A program made the position numbers and the translations under genes. Positions 42,025 to 50,109 of a DNA stretch of 64,000 nt are shown in pieces. Under the pieces are notes generated by a model. It was not told the origin of the DNA and made no database searches. It was given only the letters and a program-made list of their open reading frames with translations. The stretch's first letter is position 1, and each line of letters starts with the position of its first letter. Source of the stretch: Microbispora corallina (GTDB lineage Bacteria; Actinomycetota; Actinomycetes; Streptosporangiales; Streptosporangiaceae); the NCBI RefSeq assembly GCF_016863035.1, contig NZ_BOOC01000011.1:248001-312000 (forward strand). The letters are read 5' to 3'.

Positions 42025-42119
42025 ATGGCAGGAAGCTGTCGCGGCGAGGCAACTTGCTGCCGCCGTTTCGCCTGGTTGTCGAGCTGTGGAAAGCGCAGAG
42101 TTGGTTGTGCGAGAACAAA
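42025..42119 (+). promoter_or_regulatory. Conserved 95-bp block upstream of TTWD copy B
   Basis: Counterpart of 32576-32670 (about 85% identity, gap-free). The copy A palindrome is imperfect here (GGCAACTTGCTGCC). The 3' part, GCAGAGTTGGTTGTGCGAGAACAAA, is identical in both. In the frame W-Q-E-A-V-A-A-R-Q, several differences are synonymous, so a coding origin is possible. Confidence 0.6.
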
Positions 42120-42148
42120 TCCACCGCTCACCGAAAAGAGTAAATGAA

Positions 42149-42460
42149 ATGAACAGCCGGATTGCCTCCCCCGTGAATTCCCCCCGTTTCGCCAAGTGGT
42201 CGCTCGCGATTGTCTCCGGCGCCCTCGCCTGCGCCGCAGGGCTGGCCGGCTACGAGGTCGCCGCGGGCGGCACCACATGGGACTCCCCGCGGGCGGTGGC
42301 CGCCGGCACGACATGGGACTCGGCCCCGGCCACGGCCGACGGGACGACCTGGGACGCGGCGCCCGCCACGGACGACGGCACGACGTGGGACTCGGCTGGG
42401 ACCACGGACGGCACGACCTGGGACTCCGTCGCTCACACCGACGGCACCACCTGGGACTGA
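42149..42460 (+). CDS. TTWD-repeat peptide, copy B (six repeats)
   Basis: 103-aa protein: polar start (MNSRIASPVNSPRFAKW), hydrophobic stretch about 17-38 (SLAIVSGALACAAGLAGYEV), then TTWD at 42-45, 54-57, 66-69, 78-81, 89-92 and 100-103, spaced 12,12,12,11,11. Linkers are acidic/Ala/Thr-rich (SAPATADG). Like copy A it ends exactly on DGTTWD. N-terminal homology to copy A (ARF-KWS-AI-SGALAC) shows they are paralogues differing in repeat number. AAAAGAG lies 9 nt before the ATG at 42149. A two-gene unit (PPD-repeat protein and PPTase) follows after 18 bp. Function unknown. Confidence 0.75.
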   Translation: MNSRIASPVNSPRFAKWSLAIVSGALACAAGLAGYEVAAGGTTWDSPRAVAAGTTWDSAPATADGTTWDAAPATDDGTTWDSAGTTDGTTWDSVAHTDGTTWD

Positions 42461-42478
42461 GTCCGAAGGCGACGACCG

Positions 42479-42886
42479 ATGCTTGTTCAGTTGACGATGC
42501 GCCGCACGGCCGGCCACGCGCCGCCCAACTCGCCGATCGACGGAATCCGGATCATGGCGCTGCTGCCCCGGAGATGGCGCGCCGACCTCACGCAGGCCAC
42601 CGGGGACATCATCATCCGCGTCCAGACCGACGAGGACGTCACCGGTGCCGAGATCGGCGCCGAGATGGCCGAGATCCTCACCAATCCGGAGGTCAGCCAC
42701 TGGCGGCTGGCGGCCTGCCGCACGCTCACCGGCCCCCCCGACACGAGGCCCCCCGACGCGAGGCCTCCTGACACAAGGCCCCCCGACGAGACCCCCGCCG
42801 ACAGACGCCCCGACGCCGACCCCCTCGATACCAAACCCCCCGACAGAAAGCCGCCCGTCCCGCACGAGAAGGAGGAGCACCGATGA
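42479..42886 (+). CDS. Unrecognised protein with PPD-rich repeats
   Basis: 135-aa protein. Residues about 20-85 may be a small folded domain (IRIMALLPRRWRADLTQATG, IIIRVQTDEDVTGAEIGAEM, ILTNPEVSHWRLAACRTL); residues 86-135 are a charged Pro repeat (PPDTRPPDARPPDTRPPDE). It starts 18 bp after TTWD copy B and its stop overlaps the ATG of the PPTase (ATGA), so the three genes form an operon. No known family. The repeats suggest an extended linker or surface segment. Confidence 0.68.
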   Translation: MLVQLTMRRTAGHAPPNSPIDGIRIMALLPRRWRADLTQATGDIIIRVQTDEDVTGAEIGAEMAEILTNPEVSHWRLAACRTLTGPPDTRPPDARPPDTRPPDETPADRRPDADPLDTKPPDRKPPVPHEKEEHR

Positions 42887-43644
42887 TCGCCACCATCCTG
42901 AAGACGGCGGAGTGCCGCGTGTGGTGGGCCGACCCGTGGCAGCAGACCGTCGAGACGCTGACCAGCGTCCTCAGCGAGCCCGAGCTCGACCGGGCGGCCC
43001 GCTTCCACCGGGAGCAGGACCGAAGACGGTTCCTCACCGGCTCGTGGCTCCTGCGCACCGTGGCAGCCACGCAGCTGGGCACGTCCCCCGAGGACGTCCA
43101 GATCGAACGCCGGTGCCCGGACTGCCCCAAGCCCCACGGCAAGCCGTACGTGCGGACGGGCGGCGTCCCCCTGCACGTTTCGGTGTCCCACTCGGGGAAC
43201 CGGGTGGTCGTGGGCGTCACGACCGCCGGACCCCTCGGGGTCGACGTGGAGGAGGTGCCGGCCGCCCCGGTCGACGAGCTGGCCGAGTGCGCGCTGTCGC
43301 CGTCCGAGCTGGAGCTCCTCGACGCGGTCCCCGCGTACGACCGGCACGCCGCCTTCGCGCGCGTGTGGGTCCGCAAGGAGGCCGTGCTCAAGGCCACCGG
43401 TCACGGGCTGCGGATCCCGCCGGACGAGGTCCTGGTCAGCGGCCCGGACGAGGCGCCCGCGCTGCTCGGCTGGCCGCTGGACGTCCCGCCCGAGAGCGTC
43501 CGGCTGCGCACGCTCGACCCCGGCCCCGGGTACGTCGGCGCCGTGGCCGTGGTCTCCGGCGCACAGGTGATCACCCTCTCGGAGTCGCACGCCCCCGACC
43601 TCGTCGAGGTCTCCCACGCGTACACGCTGCCCGCCGCCGCGTGA
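42883..43644 (+). CDS. 4'-phosphopantetheinyl transferase (Sfp type)
   Basis: 253-aa Sfp/EntD-superfamily enzyme that moves the phosphopantetheine arm of CoA to the Ser of carrier proteins. Seen: GKPYV with VSVSHSGN near 100, GVDVEEV (metal-binding Asp-x-Glu), and WVRKEAVLKATGHGL (WxxKEAxxK). Family-typical length. It is coupled to the PPD-repeat protein and follows the TTWD peptide. It could activate the carrier proteins of the cluster at 5.1 and 20 kb, since no other PPTase is seen in the window; the distance makes this an inference. Confidence 0.94.
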   Translation: MIATILKTAECRVWWADPWQQTVETLTSVLSEPELDRAARFHREQDRRRFLTGSWLLRTVAATQLGTSPEDVQIERRCPDCPKPHGKPYVRTGGVPLHVSVSHSGNRVVVGVTTAGPLGVDVEEVPAAPVDELAECALSPSELELLDAVPAYDRHAAFARVWVRKEAVLKATGHGLRIPPDEVLVSGPDEAPALLGWPLDVPPESVRLRTLDPGPGYVGAVAVVSGAQVITLSESHAPDLVEVSHAYTLPAAA

Positions 43645-43788
43645 CGCACGTTGACGAGCCCCCGCGCGGGACGGCTGAATGGCTGTGGGAGCCGCGCGGG
43701 AAGCCTCGTCGTCCGCCTCGGGCACAAGGCGGCCCGGCGCGACCCCCTCCGGGGTCGTCCGAGCCGTGAAGGAGAGGAATGACCTTCC

Positions 43789-44511
43789 GTGAACAAGCCC
43801 ATCGTCCTGATCCCCGGCCCCTGGACGGGCGCGTGGATCTGGGAGCCCGTCACCCGCGGCCTTCGCCGGCTCGGCCACCGCGCGCTGCCGGTCACGCTGT
43901 CGGGCCTCGGCAGCGCTGACGGGGACGTGTCCGCCGTCGGCCTCGGCACGCACGTCGACGACGTGCTGGACTTCCTCGCCGCCGAGGACCTGACCGGCGC
44001 CGTCCTCGTCGCGCACAGCTACTCCGGCATCGTCGCCGGCCAGGTGGCCGACCGGACCCCCGAGCGGGTGGCCCACACCGTCTTCGTCGAGGGCTTCCTG
44101 CCCCACGACGGCAGGTCGATGCTGCACGCCTTCCCGGAGCGGCTGCGGGCCGACGAGCTCCGGCTCATCGAGGACAACCGGGGCCGCTGGCCGGCCCCCG
44201 ACCCGTCGGTGGTGGCCGACGGCCAGGACCTCTCCCCGCGGCAGGCCCGCTGGCTCGCCGAGCGCTTCGTGGGCCACCCGGGACGTACGATCGCCGAGCC
44301 CGCCGTCCTCACCCGTCCGCTGGCCCAGCAGCGGGCCACGTACGTCATCTGCGAGAGGGAGCACTTCGGCGGCCGGGTCTCGGCCGACGTCACGGCGCTG
44401 CGCGCCGCCCCCTCCTGGACCTTCCACACGATCGACGCCGGCCACTGGCCGATGGTGTCGGCCCCCGGGCGGCTGGTCGACCTGCTCGCCGGCATCGCCG
44501 CCGCGGACTGA
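43789..44511 (+). CDS. Alpha/beta hydrolase
   Basis: 240-aa single-domain hydrolase. Seen: oxyanion region IPGPWTGAWIWEP, nucleophile motif VAHSYSG with the central Ser, and a C-terminal DAGHWPM with the catalytic His. Esterase/HNL-like subgroup. The GTG at 43789 follows AAGGAGAGG at 43769-43777. Substrate unknown; it lies alone between the PPTase and the AHSA1 gene. Confidence 0.88.
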   Translation: MNKPIVLIPGPWTGAWIWEPVTRGLRRLGHRALPVTLSGLGSADGDVSAVGLGTHVDDVLDFLAAEDLTGAVLVAHSYSGIVAGQVADRTPERVAHTVFVEGFLPHDGRSMLHAFPERLRADELRLIEDNRGRWPAPDPSVVADGQDLSPRQARWLAERFVGHPGRTIAEPAVLTRPLAQQRATYVICEREHFGGRVSADVTALRAAPSWTFHTIDAGHWPMVSAPGRLVDLLAGIAAAD

Positions 44512-44571
44512 CCCCGCGTCGTCCCGCCGGGGGGACCGGCGACACGGGATCGGGCCGTCGAATCGGGGGCG

Positions 44572-45060
44572 TCAGCGCGCGGCGGCTTCGAGGGCCTCGT
44601 CGCCGGTCTCCAGGAGGGTCTTCAGTGCGGAGAGGATCCGCGGCCAGCCCTCGCCGATGCCGGCCAGCAGGGCGCCGCCGGGCTCGAAGCCGTCGTGGAC
44701 GACGGTGAGCCTGACCCCTTCCTCGACGGGCTCGATGTCGAACGTCACCTTCGACCGCGGCTCCGCGGTCAGCCGGGCCAGGGTCTCCTCGTCCATGCCG
44801 GTGGCGGCCCCCATCTCGGGGGTGAACGTGTGCCAGGTGTAGGCGAGCCGCCGGTAGGGGTAGCTCTCCAGGACCACCTGCTCCGGGCCCGTCGCCGTCG
44901 CGCCGGCGTAGTGCCAGACCATCGGCGAGCCGGGCGCCCAGTCGGTGTCGAACGTCGCCCCCCAGTAGCGGCGGGTGAACGCCGGATCGGTGAGGGCCCG
45001 CCACAGCCGCTCCGGGCTGGTGCCGATGTAGGTCGTGTAGACGAAGGCGTCGTCGGCCAT
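44572..45060 (-). CDS. SRPBCC/AHSA1-family protein
   Basis: 162-aa START-like protein (FVYTTYIGTSPERLWRALTD, RYWGATFDTDWAPGSP, VLESYPYRRLAYTWHTFTP). Members bind hydrophobic ligands, and in actinobacteria they are often controlled by an ArsR regulator in the same operon. Here no ArsR gene is adjacent, but a 48-bp double palindrome lies 30 bp upstream of the start. Function unknown. Confidence 0.88.
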   Translation of the reverse strand: MADDAFVYTTYIGTSPERLWRALTDPAFTRRYWGATFDTDWAPGSPMVWHYAGATATGPEQVVLESYPYRRLAYTWHTFTPEMGAATGMDEETLARLTAEPRSKVTFDIEPVEEGVRLTVVHDGFEPGGALLAGIGEGWPRILSALKTLLETGDEALEAAAR

Positions 45061-45089
45061 CTCCGTTGCTCCCTGTCCGTGGTCCGAAT

Positions 45090-45137
45090 ATGCAGCCGTT
45101 TGGCTGCCTGAAACGATAGGCAGCCAAACGGCTGCAT
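45090..45137. promoter_or_regulatory. Double palindromic operator (or hairpin) ATGCAGCCGTTTGGCTGCCT
   Basis: Perfect 20-bp inverted repeat, arms 45090-45109 and 45118-45137, loop GAAACGAT. Each arm is itself a palindrome (GCAGCC-GTTT-GGCTGC), which suggests two ArsR-type operators head to head in the AHSA1 promoter. It also lies 13 bp beyond the stop of the SGNH hydrolase and could terminate it. Confidence 0.65.
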
Positions 45138-45149
45138 GTCAATCGGAAC

Positions 45150-46199
45150 TCACGACGAGGGGAGGCCGGAGGCCAGGAGCGGCGCGCCGAGGGTGAACGC
45201 CACGGGACCCGTGGGGGCCGTCTCCTGCGGCCCCCTGGCGGCGCTGACGGCCACCTCGTAGGCGCGCCCGGGTTCCGGGCTCAGATCGCAGCTCGTGGCG
45301 GCGACGGGCAGCTCGGAGCGCCGGAACGGCTCCCCGGACCCCGTGTCGCGCAGGTGGAGCCAGTACCCGCTCGCGCCGAACACCGGTGTCCAGGAGATCC
45401 GCACGCCCCGGCCGTACGGACGGACGGTGAGGCCCCGGGCCGGCCGGATCGGCAGCGGGTCGGGCGTCCGGGGGATCGGGGCGGCGAAGTCCAGCCGGCC
45501 GCCGGCGAACGCCGCCGAGAACGCGCCGGCGAACGCCCTGGCGATCCTGAACTCCCCGACGCTGTTGGGGTGGAGCCCGTCGTAGGCGTCGTGCCGGGGG
45601 TCGTACACCCCCGCCAGGCCGACGGGCATGATCGGGGAGGAGGCCGTGGACAGCCGGTCAAGGAGGTCGGGCAGGCGCTCGTTGTACGACGCGGTGACGC
45701 GCGGCAGGTCCGGGCTGTGGCCGAGCGGGGTGCGGTGGACGACGTCGGCGACGAGGAACCGCAGACGGGGGTCGGCCGCCCGCGCCTCCCGGACGAACGT
45801 CCCGACGTCGGCGAGGAGGCGGTCGGGGCCGGACACCCCCCAGGCGAGGTCGTTGAAGCCGAGCCCGACCATCAGGTACTCGGGCCGGTGGGCGGCGACG
45901 GCGGCCCCGATGCCGTCCTTGGCCTCGGCGAGCAGCCGTCCCCAGCGGGCGTAGTGCCTGCTCCCGGGGAAGCTGATCCCGGGACGGTAGCGGCCCTCGC
46001 AGCCCGGTTCCGCGGCCCGCGCCGGGTAGCCGGGCGGCTGGCGGACGGGCAGCGTCGCGGTGCCCGTCCAGGGGCCGACGAAGCGCGCCGCCACCCCGTG
46101 GGCGTCGAAGTGCCGGGCCAGCCGGTAGCGCCAGGTGTAGTCGCCCTCCAGCCCCTGGCTGATCGAGTCGCCCACGATCATGATGGTCGGTGGCAGCAT
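45150..46199 (-). CDS. SGNH/GDSL-type hydrolase
   Basis: 349-aa hydrolase. Block I is VGDSISQG at about 8-15, block III GFNDLAWG, block V DGLHPN with Asp and His; together Ser-Asp-His. Residues about 245-349 form a fibronectin-III-like domain (GVRISWTPVFGASGYWLHL). No signal peptide is seen (MLPPTIMIVGDS), although such enzymes are often secreted. Probable esterase or lipase, possibly on a polysaccharide, given the extra domain. Confidence 0.9.
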   Translation of the reverse strand: MLPPTIMIVGDSISQGLEGDYTWRYRLARHFDAHGVAARFVGPWTGTATLPVRQPPGYPARAAEPGCEGRYRPGISFPGSRHYARWGRLLAEAKDGIGAAVAAHRPEYLMVGLGFNDLAWGVSGPDRLLADVGTFVREARAADPRLRFLVADVVHRTPLGHSPDLPRVTASYNERLPDLLDRLSTASSPIMPVGLAGVYDPRHDAYDGLHPNSVGEFRIARAFAGAFSAAFAGGRLDFAAPIPRTPDPLPIRPARGLTVRPYGRGVRISWTPVFGASGYWLHLRDTGSGEPFRRSELPVAATSCDLSPEPGRAYEVAVSAARGPQETAPTGPVAFTLGAPLLASGLPSS

Positions 46200-46322
46200 G
46201 GCGGGCCTCTCGGACGGCGTGCGCGCACGCTCGCGCCCGGCGCCGCCCCGGCCTCGGCGGGAGGCGGGAGCGATGCCGTGGTGCGTACGGCGAGGTGGAA
46301 CGCGGCCCTGCCGGGAGGCGGC

Positions 46323-46829
46323 CTAGCGCGAGCGGGCCTCCGCACCCGGGTGAGGACCGGAGACCGGTGCGCTCGCCCGGGGCCGGGCGGCCGCCAGGCG
46401 CAGCAGCGGCCGGACGTACAGGAAGGCCAGGAGGCCGAGCCCGGCGAGGAGCAGCAGGGCGGTGAACACCCACTCCATCGAGCCGCCGGGACCGTAGACG
46501 CGGCTGGGCCGCCCGACGTCCACGGCCCTGGTGCGCTGCCCGGTCCGCAGGTAGTCGCGGTCGGCCCCGTACAGGGCGACGCCGGCGCGGAGGACCGTGC
46601 CGTCGTCGGAGCGGAAGTCGCCGGACCAGGTGCAGGCCTCGTGCCCCGGGTGCTCCACGCAGTCGAGCCGGGTGGCGGTGAAGGTGCCGGGGATCCCGTC
46701 CGCGCGGGCGGCCCGCACCGCCGGCCCGACGCTGGGCACGGCCAGGTACAGAAGGAACAGCCCGATGAGGGTCAGCACCGCGGTGAAGCCCGGGGAGCGC
46801 CGGCGCCCGGCGGGCGGTTCCTGCGCCAT
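46323..46829 (-). CDS. Membrane protein with two transmembrane segments
   Basis: 168-aa protein: one TM near 15-38 (TAVLTLIGLFLLYLAVPSVG), an outer domain with a Cys pair (LDCVEHPGHEACTWSG) and one TM near 120-142, then a basic, disordered tail. ATG at 46829 overlaps the stop of the upstream gene by one base. Unknown function; the pair may form a complex. Confidence 0.72.
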   Translation of the reverse strand: MAQEPPAGRRRSPGFTAVLTLIGLFLLYLAVPSVGPAVRAARADGIPGTFTATRLDCVEHPGHEACTWSGDFRSDDGTVLRAGVALYGADRDYLRTGQRTRAVDVGRPSRVYGPGGSMEWVFTALLLLAGLGLLAFLYVRPLLRLAAARPRASAPVSGPHPGAEARSR

Positions 46830-47419
46830 CACGCGGCGGCGGCCGCGGCGGCGGTGGCGGCGACGGGGGCCGCGCAGGTGCACACCATCAGCGCCCGTTC
46901 GGCGCGGCTCGGCCGCCGGTGCAGGATCATGGCGACGACCATGGGGATGGTCACGATGGTGTTGTAGAAGAGGTGCAGCTCCATCCGCGGCACCAGGAGC
47001 TGGATGATGCTCGTGGGCACCGGCCGCCCGAGCAGGTGGTCGCCCGTCATGGCCTGCAGGAGCAGGAGCAGGTGCTCGAAGTGGTGCCACACCTGGATCC
47101 CGAGCGACACGTTCCACCACACCCGCGCCCTGCCGGTGAAGCCGCGCCGCAGCGTGAGAAGCCCGATCAGCATGAGCAGGGCGTAGCCGTAGTGCATCCA
47201 CTCCGACGTGACCAGCCACGGGAACGGAAGCCCCAGGACGCCGCGCGCCTGCGGGAGCGGCCAGCCGAGGACGTACACCTGGATGGCCTGGGCGATGTGC
47301 TCGGCCCAGTGGGCCACGACGATGAAGGCGAAGACGCCCAGCGCGGCGCGGTGGTAGCGGGTGTTGAGCGCGGACATCCACGTCCGGGAGGGCGTCGACG
47401 ATGCGGCTTCGGTCGCCAT
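46829..47419 (-). CDS. Polytopic membrane protein with His-rich helices
   Basis: 196-aa protein with about five hydrophobic segments. Two carry His/Glu clusters that may bind metal: VVAHWAEHIAQ and VWHHFEHLLLLLQ. ATG at 47419 (MATEAASSTPSRTW). A poly-Ala run ends the protein. Coupled to the gene at 46323-46829. Family not recognised. Confidence 0.72.
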   Translation of the reverse strand: MATEAASSTPSRTWMSALNTRYHRAALGVFAFIVVAHWAEHIAQAIQVYVLGWPLPQARGVLGLPFPWLVTSEWMHYGYALLMLIGLLTLRRGFTGRARVWWNVSLGIQVWHHFEHLLLLLQAMTGDHLLGRPVPTSIIQLLVPRMELHLFYNTIVTIPMVVAMILHRRPSRAERALMVCTCAAPVAATAAAAAAA

Positions 47420-47611
47420 GCGAGAACCTCGATCCCACGGATGCAAGTCGTCGCGCCGCGGCCGGCCGGGCGTGCACCGGTGCCCGGTGTCTGTCGGGCC
47501 AAGGGCGGCACGCCTCATTATTCGTTGATCGGCTAGAGGATGTTTCTCCCGGTTTGCTCTATTTCGCTTTTCGGGTGTGATCTTTCTCAGGCTCCCGGCC
47601 GAGTCGCCGGC

Positions 47612-48097
47612 TCAGACGAGAAGGGCCCAGGCGAGGCACCCGAACGCGGCGGCCGAGGCGGCCGCCCGCACCAGGTTCCACCGCACCCAGAGGGCCTCGA
47701 ACCGGTCCCGGACGAGGCGCGGATCGGCGAGGCGGTCCGGCTCTCCGGCGGCGTCGAGCGCGTTGTTGAGCGGAATGTTGATCGCGAAGGTCACCGCGAG
47801 CGCGGCGCAGTGGAAGAGCAGGGCGGCCCCGGCCCACGGCAGTACCCGCCGCGCGTCCCCGCCCAGGTGCAGCGCCGCCGTCACGGCGGTCAGGATGGGC
47901 GCCCCGGCGAACGTGAGCGCGAACCAGCCGTTCAGGATCGCGACGTTGATCCGCTGCATCGCGTCCACGAGGGTCCGGTCGGCCGCGCGCCGCAGCCCCG
48001 GCATGACCGCGCAGGCGAACGCGTAGAACAGCCCGGCTAGCAGTCCCGACGTGAACACGGCGGCCAGCAGCGCGACCGTTCGCAGGGTGTCCGGCAC
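47612..48097 (-). CDS. DUF1772/anthrone-oxygenase-like membrane protein
   Basis: 161-aa protein with four hydrophobic segments, typical DUF1772 layout: SGLLAGLFYAFACAVMPGLRR, MQRINVAILNGWF, FAINIPLNNALD, RWNLVRAAAS. Members include fungal anthrone oxygenases, but most bacterial ones are uncharacterised. Divergent from the AraC regulator, which probably controls it. Confidence 0.87.
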   Translation of the reverse strand: MPDTLRTVALLAAVFTSGLLAGLFYAFACAVMPGLRRAADRTLVDAMQRINVAILNGWFALTFAGAPILTAVTAALHLGGDARRVLPWAGAALLFHCAALAVTFAINIPLNNALDAAGEPDRLADPRLVRDRFEALWVRWNLVRAAASAAAFGCLAWALLV

Positions 48098-48242
48098 GTT
48101 CGTCCTCCTCGTGGCGTTGCGGGGCCGTGGTACGCCGTCCGCGTGGCGTCGGTGGTTCGGTGGTCCCCAGTAAAGCGGCGGCCGTCGAGACGGGAAATGG
48201 CCGAGGATCGCGCTGACATACGCGAGCGTCTACGGTGGGTGT

Positions 48243-49190
48243 GTGGACGCCCTCGCGCGGCTCCTGGACGGCCCGAGGGCCGAGGGGGCCTTCCTGCTCC
48301 GCTCGCTCCTCGCCCCGCCCTGGTCGCTGCGCATCGAGGACCGGGCGCCGCTCACGCTGGTCGCCCTCGTCCGCGGAGGCGCCTGGATCCTGCCGGACGA
48401 CGCGGAGCCGGTGCCGCTCGGCCCGGGGGACGTGGCGATCCTGCGCGGCCCGGACGCGTACACGGTCGCCGACGACCCGGGCACGCCGCCGCAGGTGGTC
48501 ATCCACCCGGGGCAGCACTGCACGACGCCGGAGGGCGAGCCTCTCGGCGACGTGATGCGGCTGGGCGTGCGGACCTGGGGCAACGACCCCGGCGGGCCGG
48601 TGACGATGCTGACCGGCACCTACCAGATGCGCGGGGAGATCAGCCGCCGCCTGCTCGGCGCGCTGCCCGCGCTGCTCGTGCTGCCCGCCGAGGCGTGGGA
48701 CGGTCCGCTGGTCGGGCTGCTGGCGGACGAGATCGTCAAGGACGAGCCGGGCCAGGAGGCCGTTCTCGACCGGCTCCTCGACCTGCTGCTGATCGCGGTG
48801 CTCCGCGCCTGGTTCGCGCGGCCGGAGGCGGAGGCGCCGTCCTGGTACCGGGCGCACGCCGACCCCGTCGTGGGGCGCGCCCTGCGGGCCGTGCACCGCG
48901 ACCCCGCCCGGCCGTGGACGGTGGCCGCGCTGGCGGCGGAGGCGGGCGTCTCCCGCGCCGCGCTGGCCCGGCGTTTCACCGGCCTCGTGGGCGAGCCGCC
49001 CATGGCGTACCTGACCTCGTGGCGGCTCGCGCTCGCGGCCGACCTGCTCCGCGAGACCGACGCCACGATCGGGGCGGTGGCGCGGCAGGTGGGGTACGGC
49101 ACCGCCTTCGCGCTCAGCGCCGCCTTCAAGCGGGAGCGCGGCGTCAGCCCCCGCGACCACCGCCGCGCCGGCGGCCGCGCCCGAGTGTGA
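48243..49190 (+). CDS. AraC-family transcriptional regulator with cupin-type sensor
   Basis: 315-aa regulator: N-terminal cupin_6-like domain (about 15-185) and two C-terminal HTH motifs (WTVAALAAEAGVSRAALARRF; IGAVARQVGYGTAFALSAAFKRERGVSPRDHR). GTG start at 48243. Divergently placed to the DUF1772 gene with a 145-bp shared promoter region, the common arrangement for a regulator and its target. Confidence 0.92.
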   Translation: MDALARLLDGPRAEGAFLLRSLLAPPWSLRIEDRAPLTLVALVRGGAWILPDDAEPVPLGPGDVAILRGPDAYTVADDPGTPPQVVIHPGQHCTTPEGEPLGDVMRLGVRTWGNDPGGPVTMLTGTYQMRGEISRRLLGALPALLVLPAEAWDGPLVGLLADEIVKDEPGQEAVLDRLLDLLLIAVLRAWFARPEAEAPSWYRAHADPVVGRALRAVHRDPARPWTVAALAAEAGVSRAALARRFTGLVGEPPMAYLTSWRLALAADLLRETDATIGAVARQVGYGTAFALSAAFKRERGVSPRDHRRAGGRARV

Positions 49191-49350
49191 CCCCGGGGCG
49201 ACGGCGCGGGATGTCCGTTGCCGGGGCATGCGGCTGGGCTCGTCCCGCCGGAGTGTGACAAGGAGCGCGTCCGCGGATCCCCATGAACGGCCCCGGACGC
49301 CTCTGGGCGCCCCCGTCGCCGGGTAAGGCCGGACAGGGGAGGAGGACGGC

Positions 49351-50085
49351 ATGGACCTGGCCGGGGCGCGGGTGCTCGTCACGGGCGCGTCGTCGGGCAT
49401 CGGGGCCGCCACGGCCGAGGCGATGGCCCGCAGGGGCGCGCGCCTGGCGCTCGCGGGGCGCGACGCCGCCCGGCTGGCCGGCGTGGCCGAGCGGACCGGC
49501 GGGCGCGCCCTCCCCGGGGACCTGACGGCCGACGCCGCCGACCTCGCCGCACGGGCCGGGCCGGTGGACGTGCTGGTGGCGAACGCGGGGGAGGGGTGGA
49601 GCGGGCCGCTCACGGTCATGCCGGACGGCACGCTGGAGCGGCTCGTCGCGGTGAACCTCACGGCCCCGATGCGGCTCACCCGGCTGCTGCTGCCCGCCAT
49701 GGCCGAACGCGGCCGGGGCCATCTCGTGTACGTCGCGTCGATCGCGGGCGCGCTCGGGGTGCGGGAGGAGGCGGTGTACGCGGCGACCAAGGCCGGGCTG
49801 CTCGCCTTCGCCGAGAGCCTGCGCTACGAGGCGCGCGGCGTCGGCGTGACGGTCGTGCTGCCCGGCGTCGTGGACACGCCGTTCTTCGAGCGGCGCGGCC
49901 GTCCGTACACGCGGAGCCGTCCGGCCCCCGTCCCGCCCGAGAGGGTGGCGGCCGCGGTGGTCGCCGCCGTGGAGCGCGGCCGGGCCGAGGTGTACGTCCC
50001 CGGGTGGCTGCGGGTCCCCGCACGCCTGAGGGGCGCCGCGCCCGGGACGTTCCGCGCCCTCGCGCGCCGCTTCGGCCGTCCCTGA
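49351..50085 (+). CDS. Short-chain dehydrogenase/reductase
   Basis: 244-aa classical SDR: TGASSGIG, a NAGEG variant of NNAG, ASIAGALG with the catalytic Ser, and YAATK. The C-terminal extension (VPARLRGAAPGTFRALARR) is characteristic of SDRs near lipid pathways. Converges on the end of the hopanoid operon (24-bp gap). Substrate unknown. Confidence 0.9.
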   Translation: MDLAGARVLVTGASSGIGAATAEAMARRGARLALAGRDAARLAGVAERTGGRALPGDLTADAADLAARAGPVDVLVANAGEGWSGPLTVMPDGTLERLVAVNLTAPMRLTRLLLPAMAERGRGHLVYVASIAGALGVREEAVYAATKAGLLAFAESLRYEARGVGVTVVLPGVVDTPFFERRGRPYTRSRPAPVPPERVAAAVVAAVERGRAEVYVPGWLRVPARLRGAAPGTFRALARRFGRP

Positions 50086-50109
50086 GTCCGCGACCTCATA
50101 CGCCTGCCG

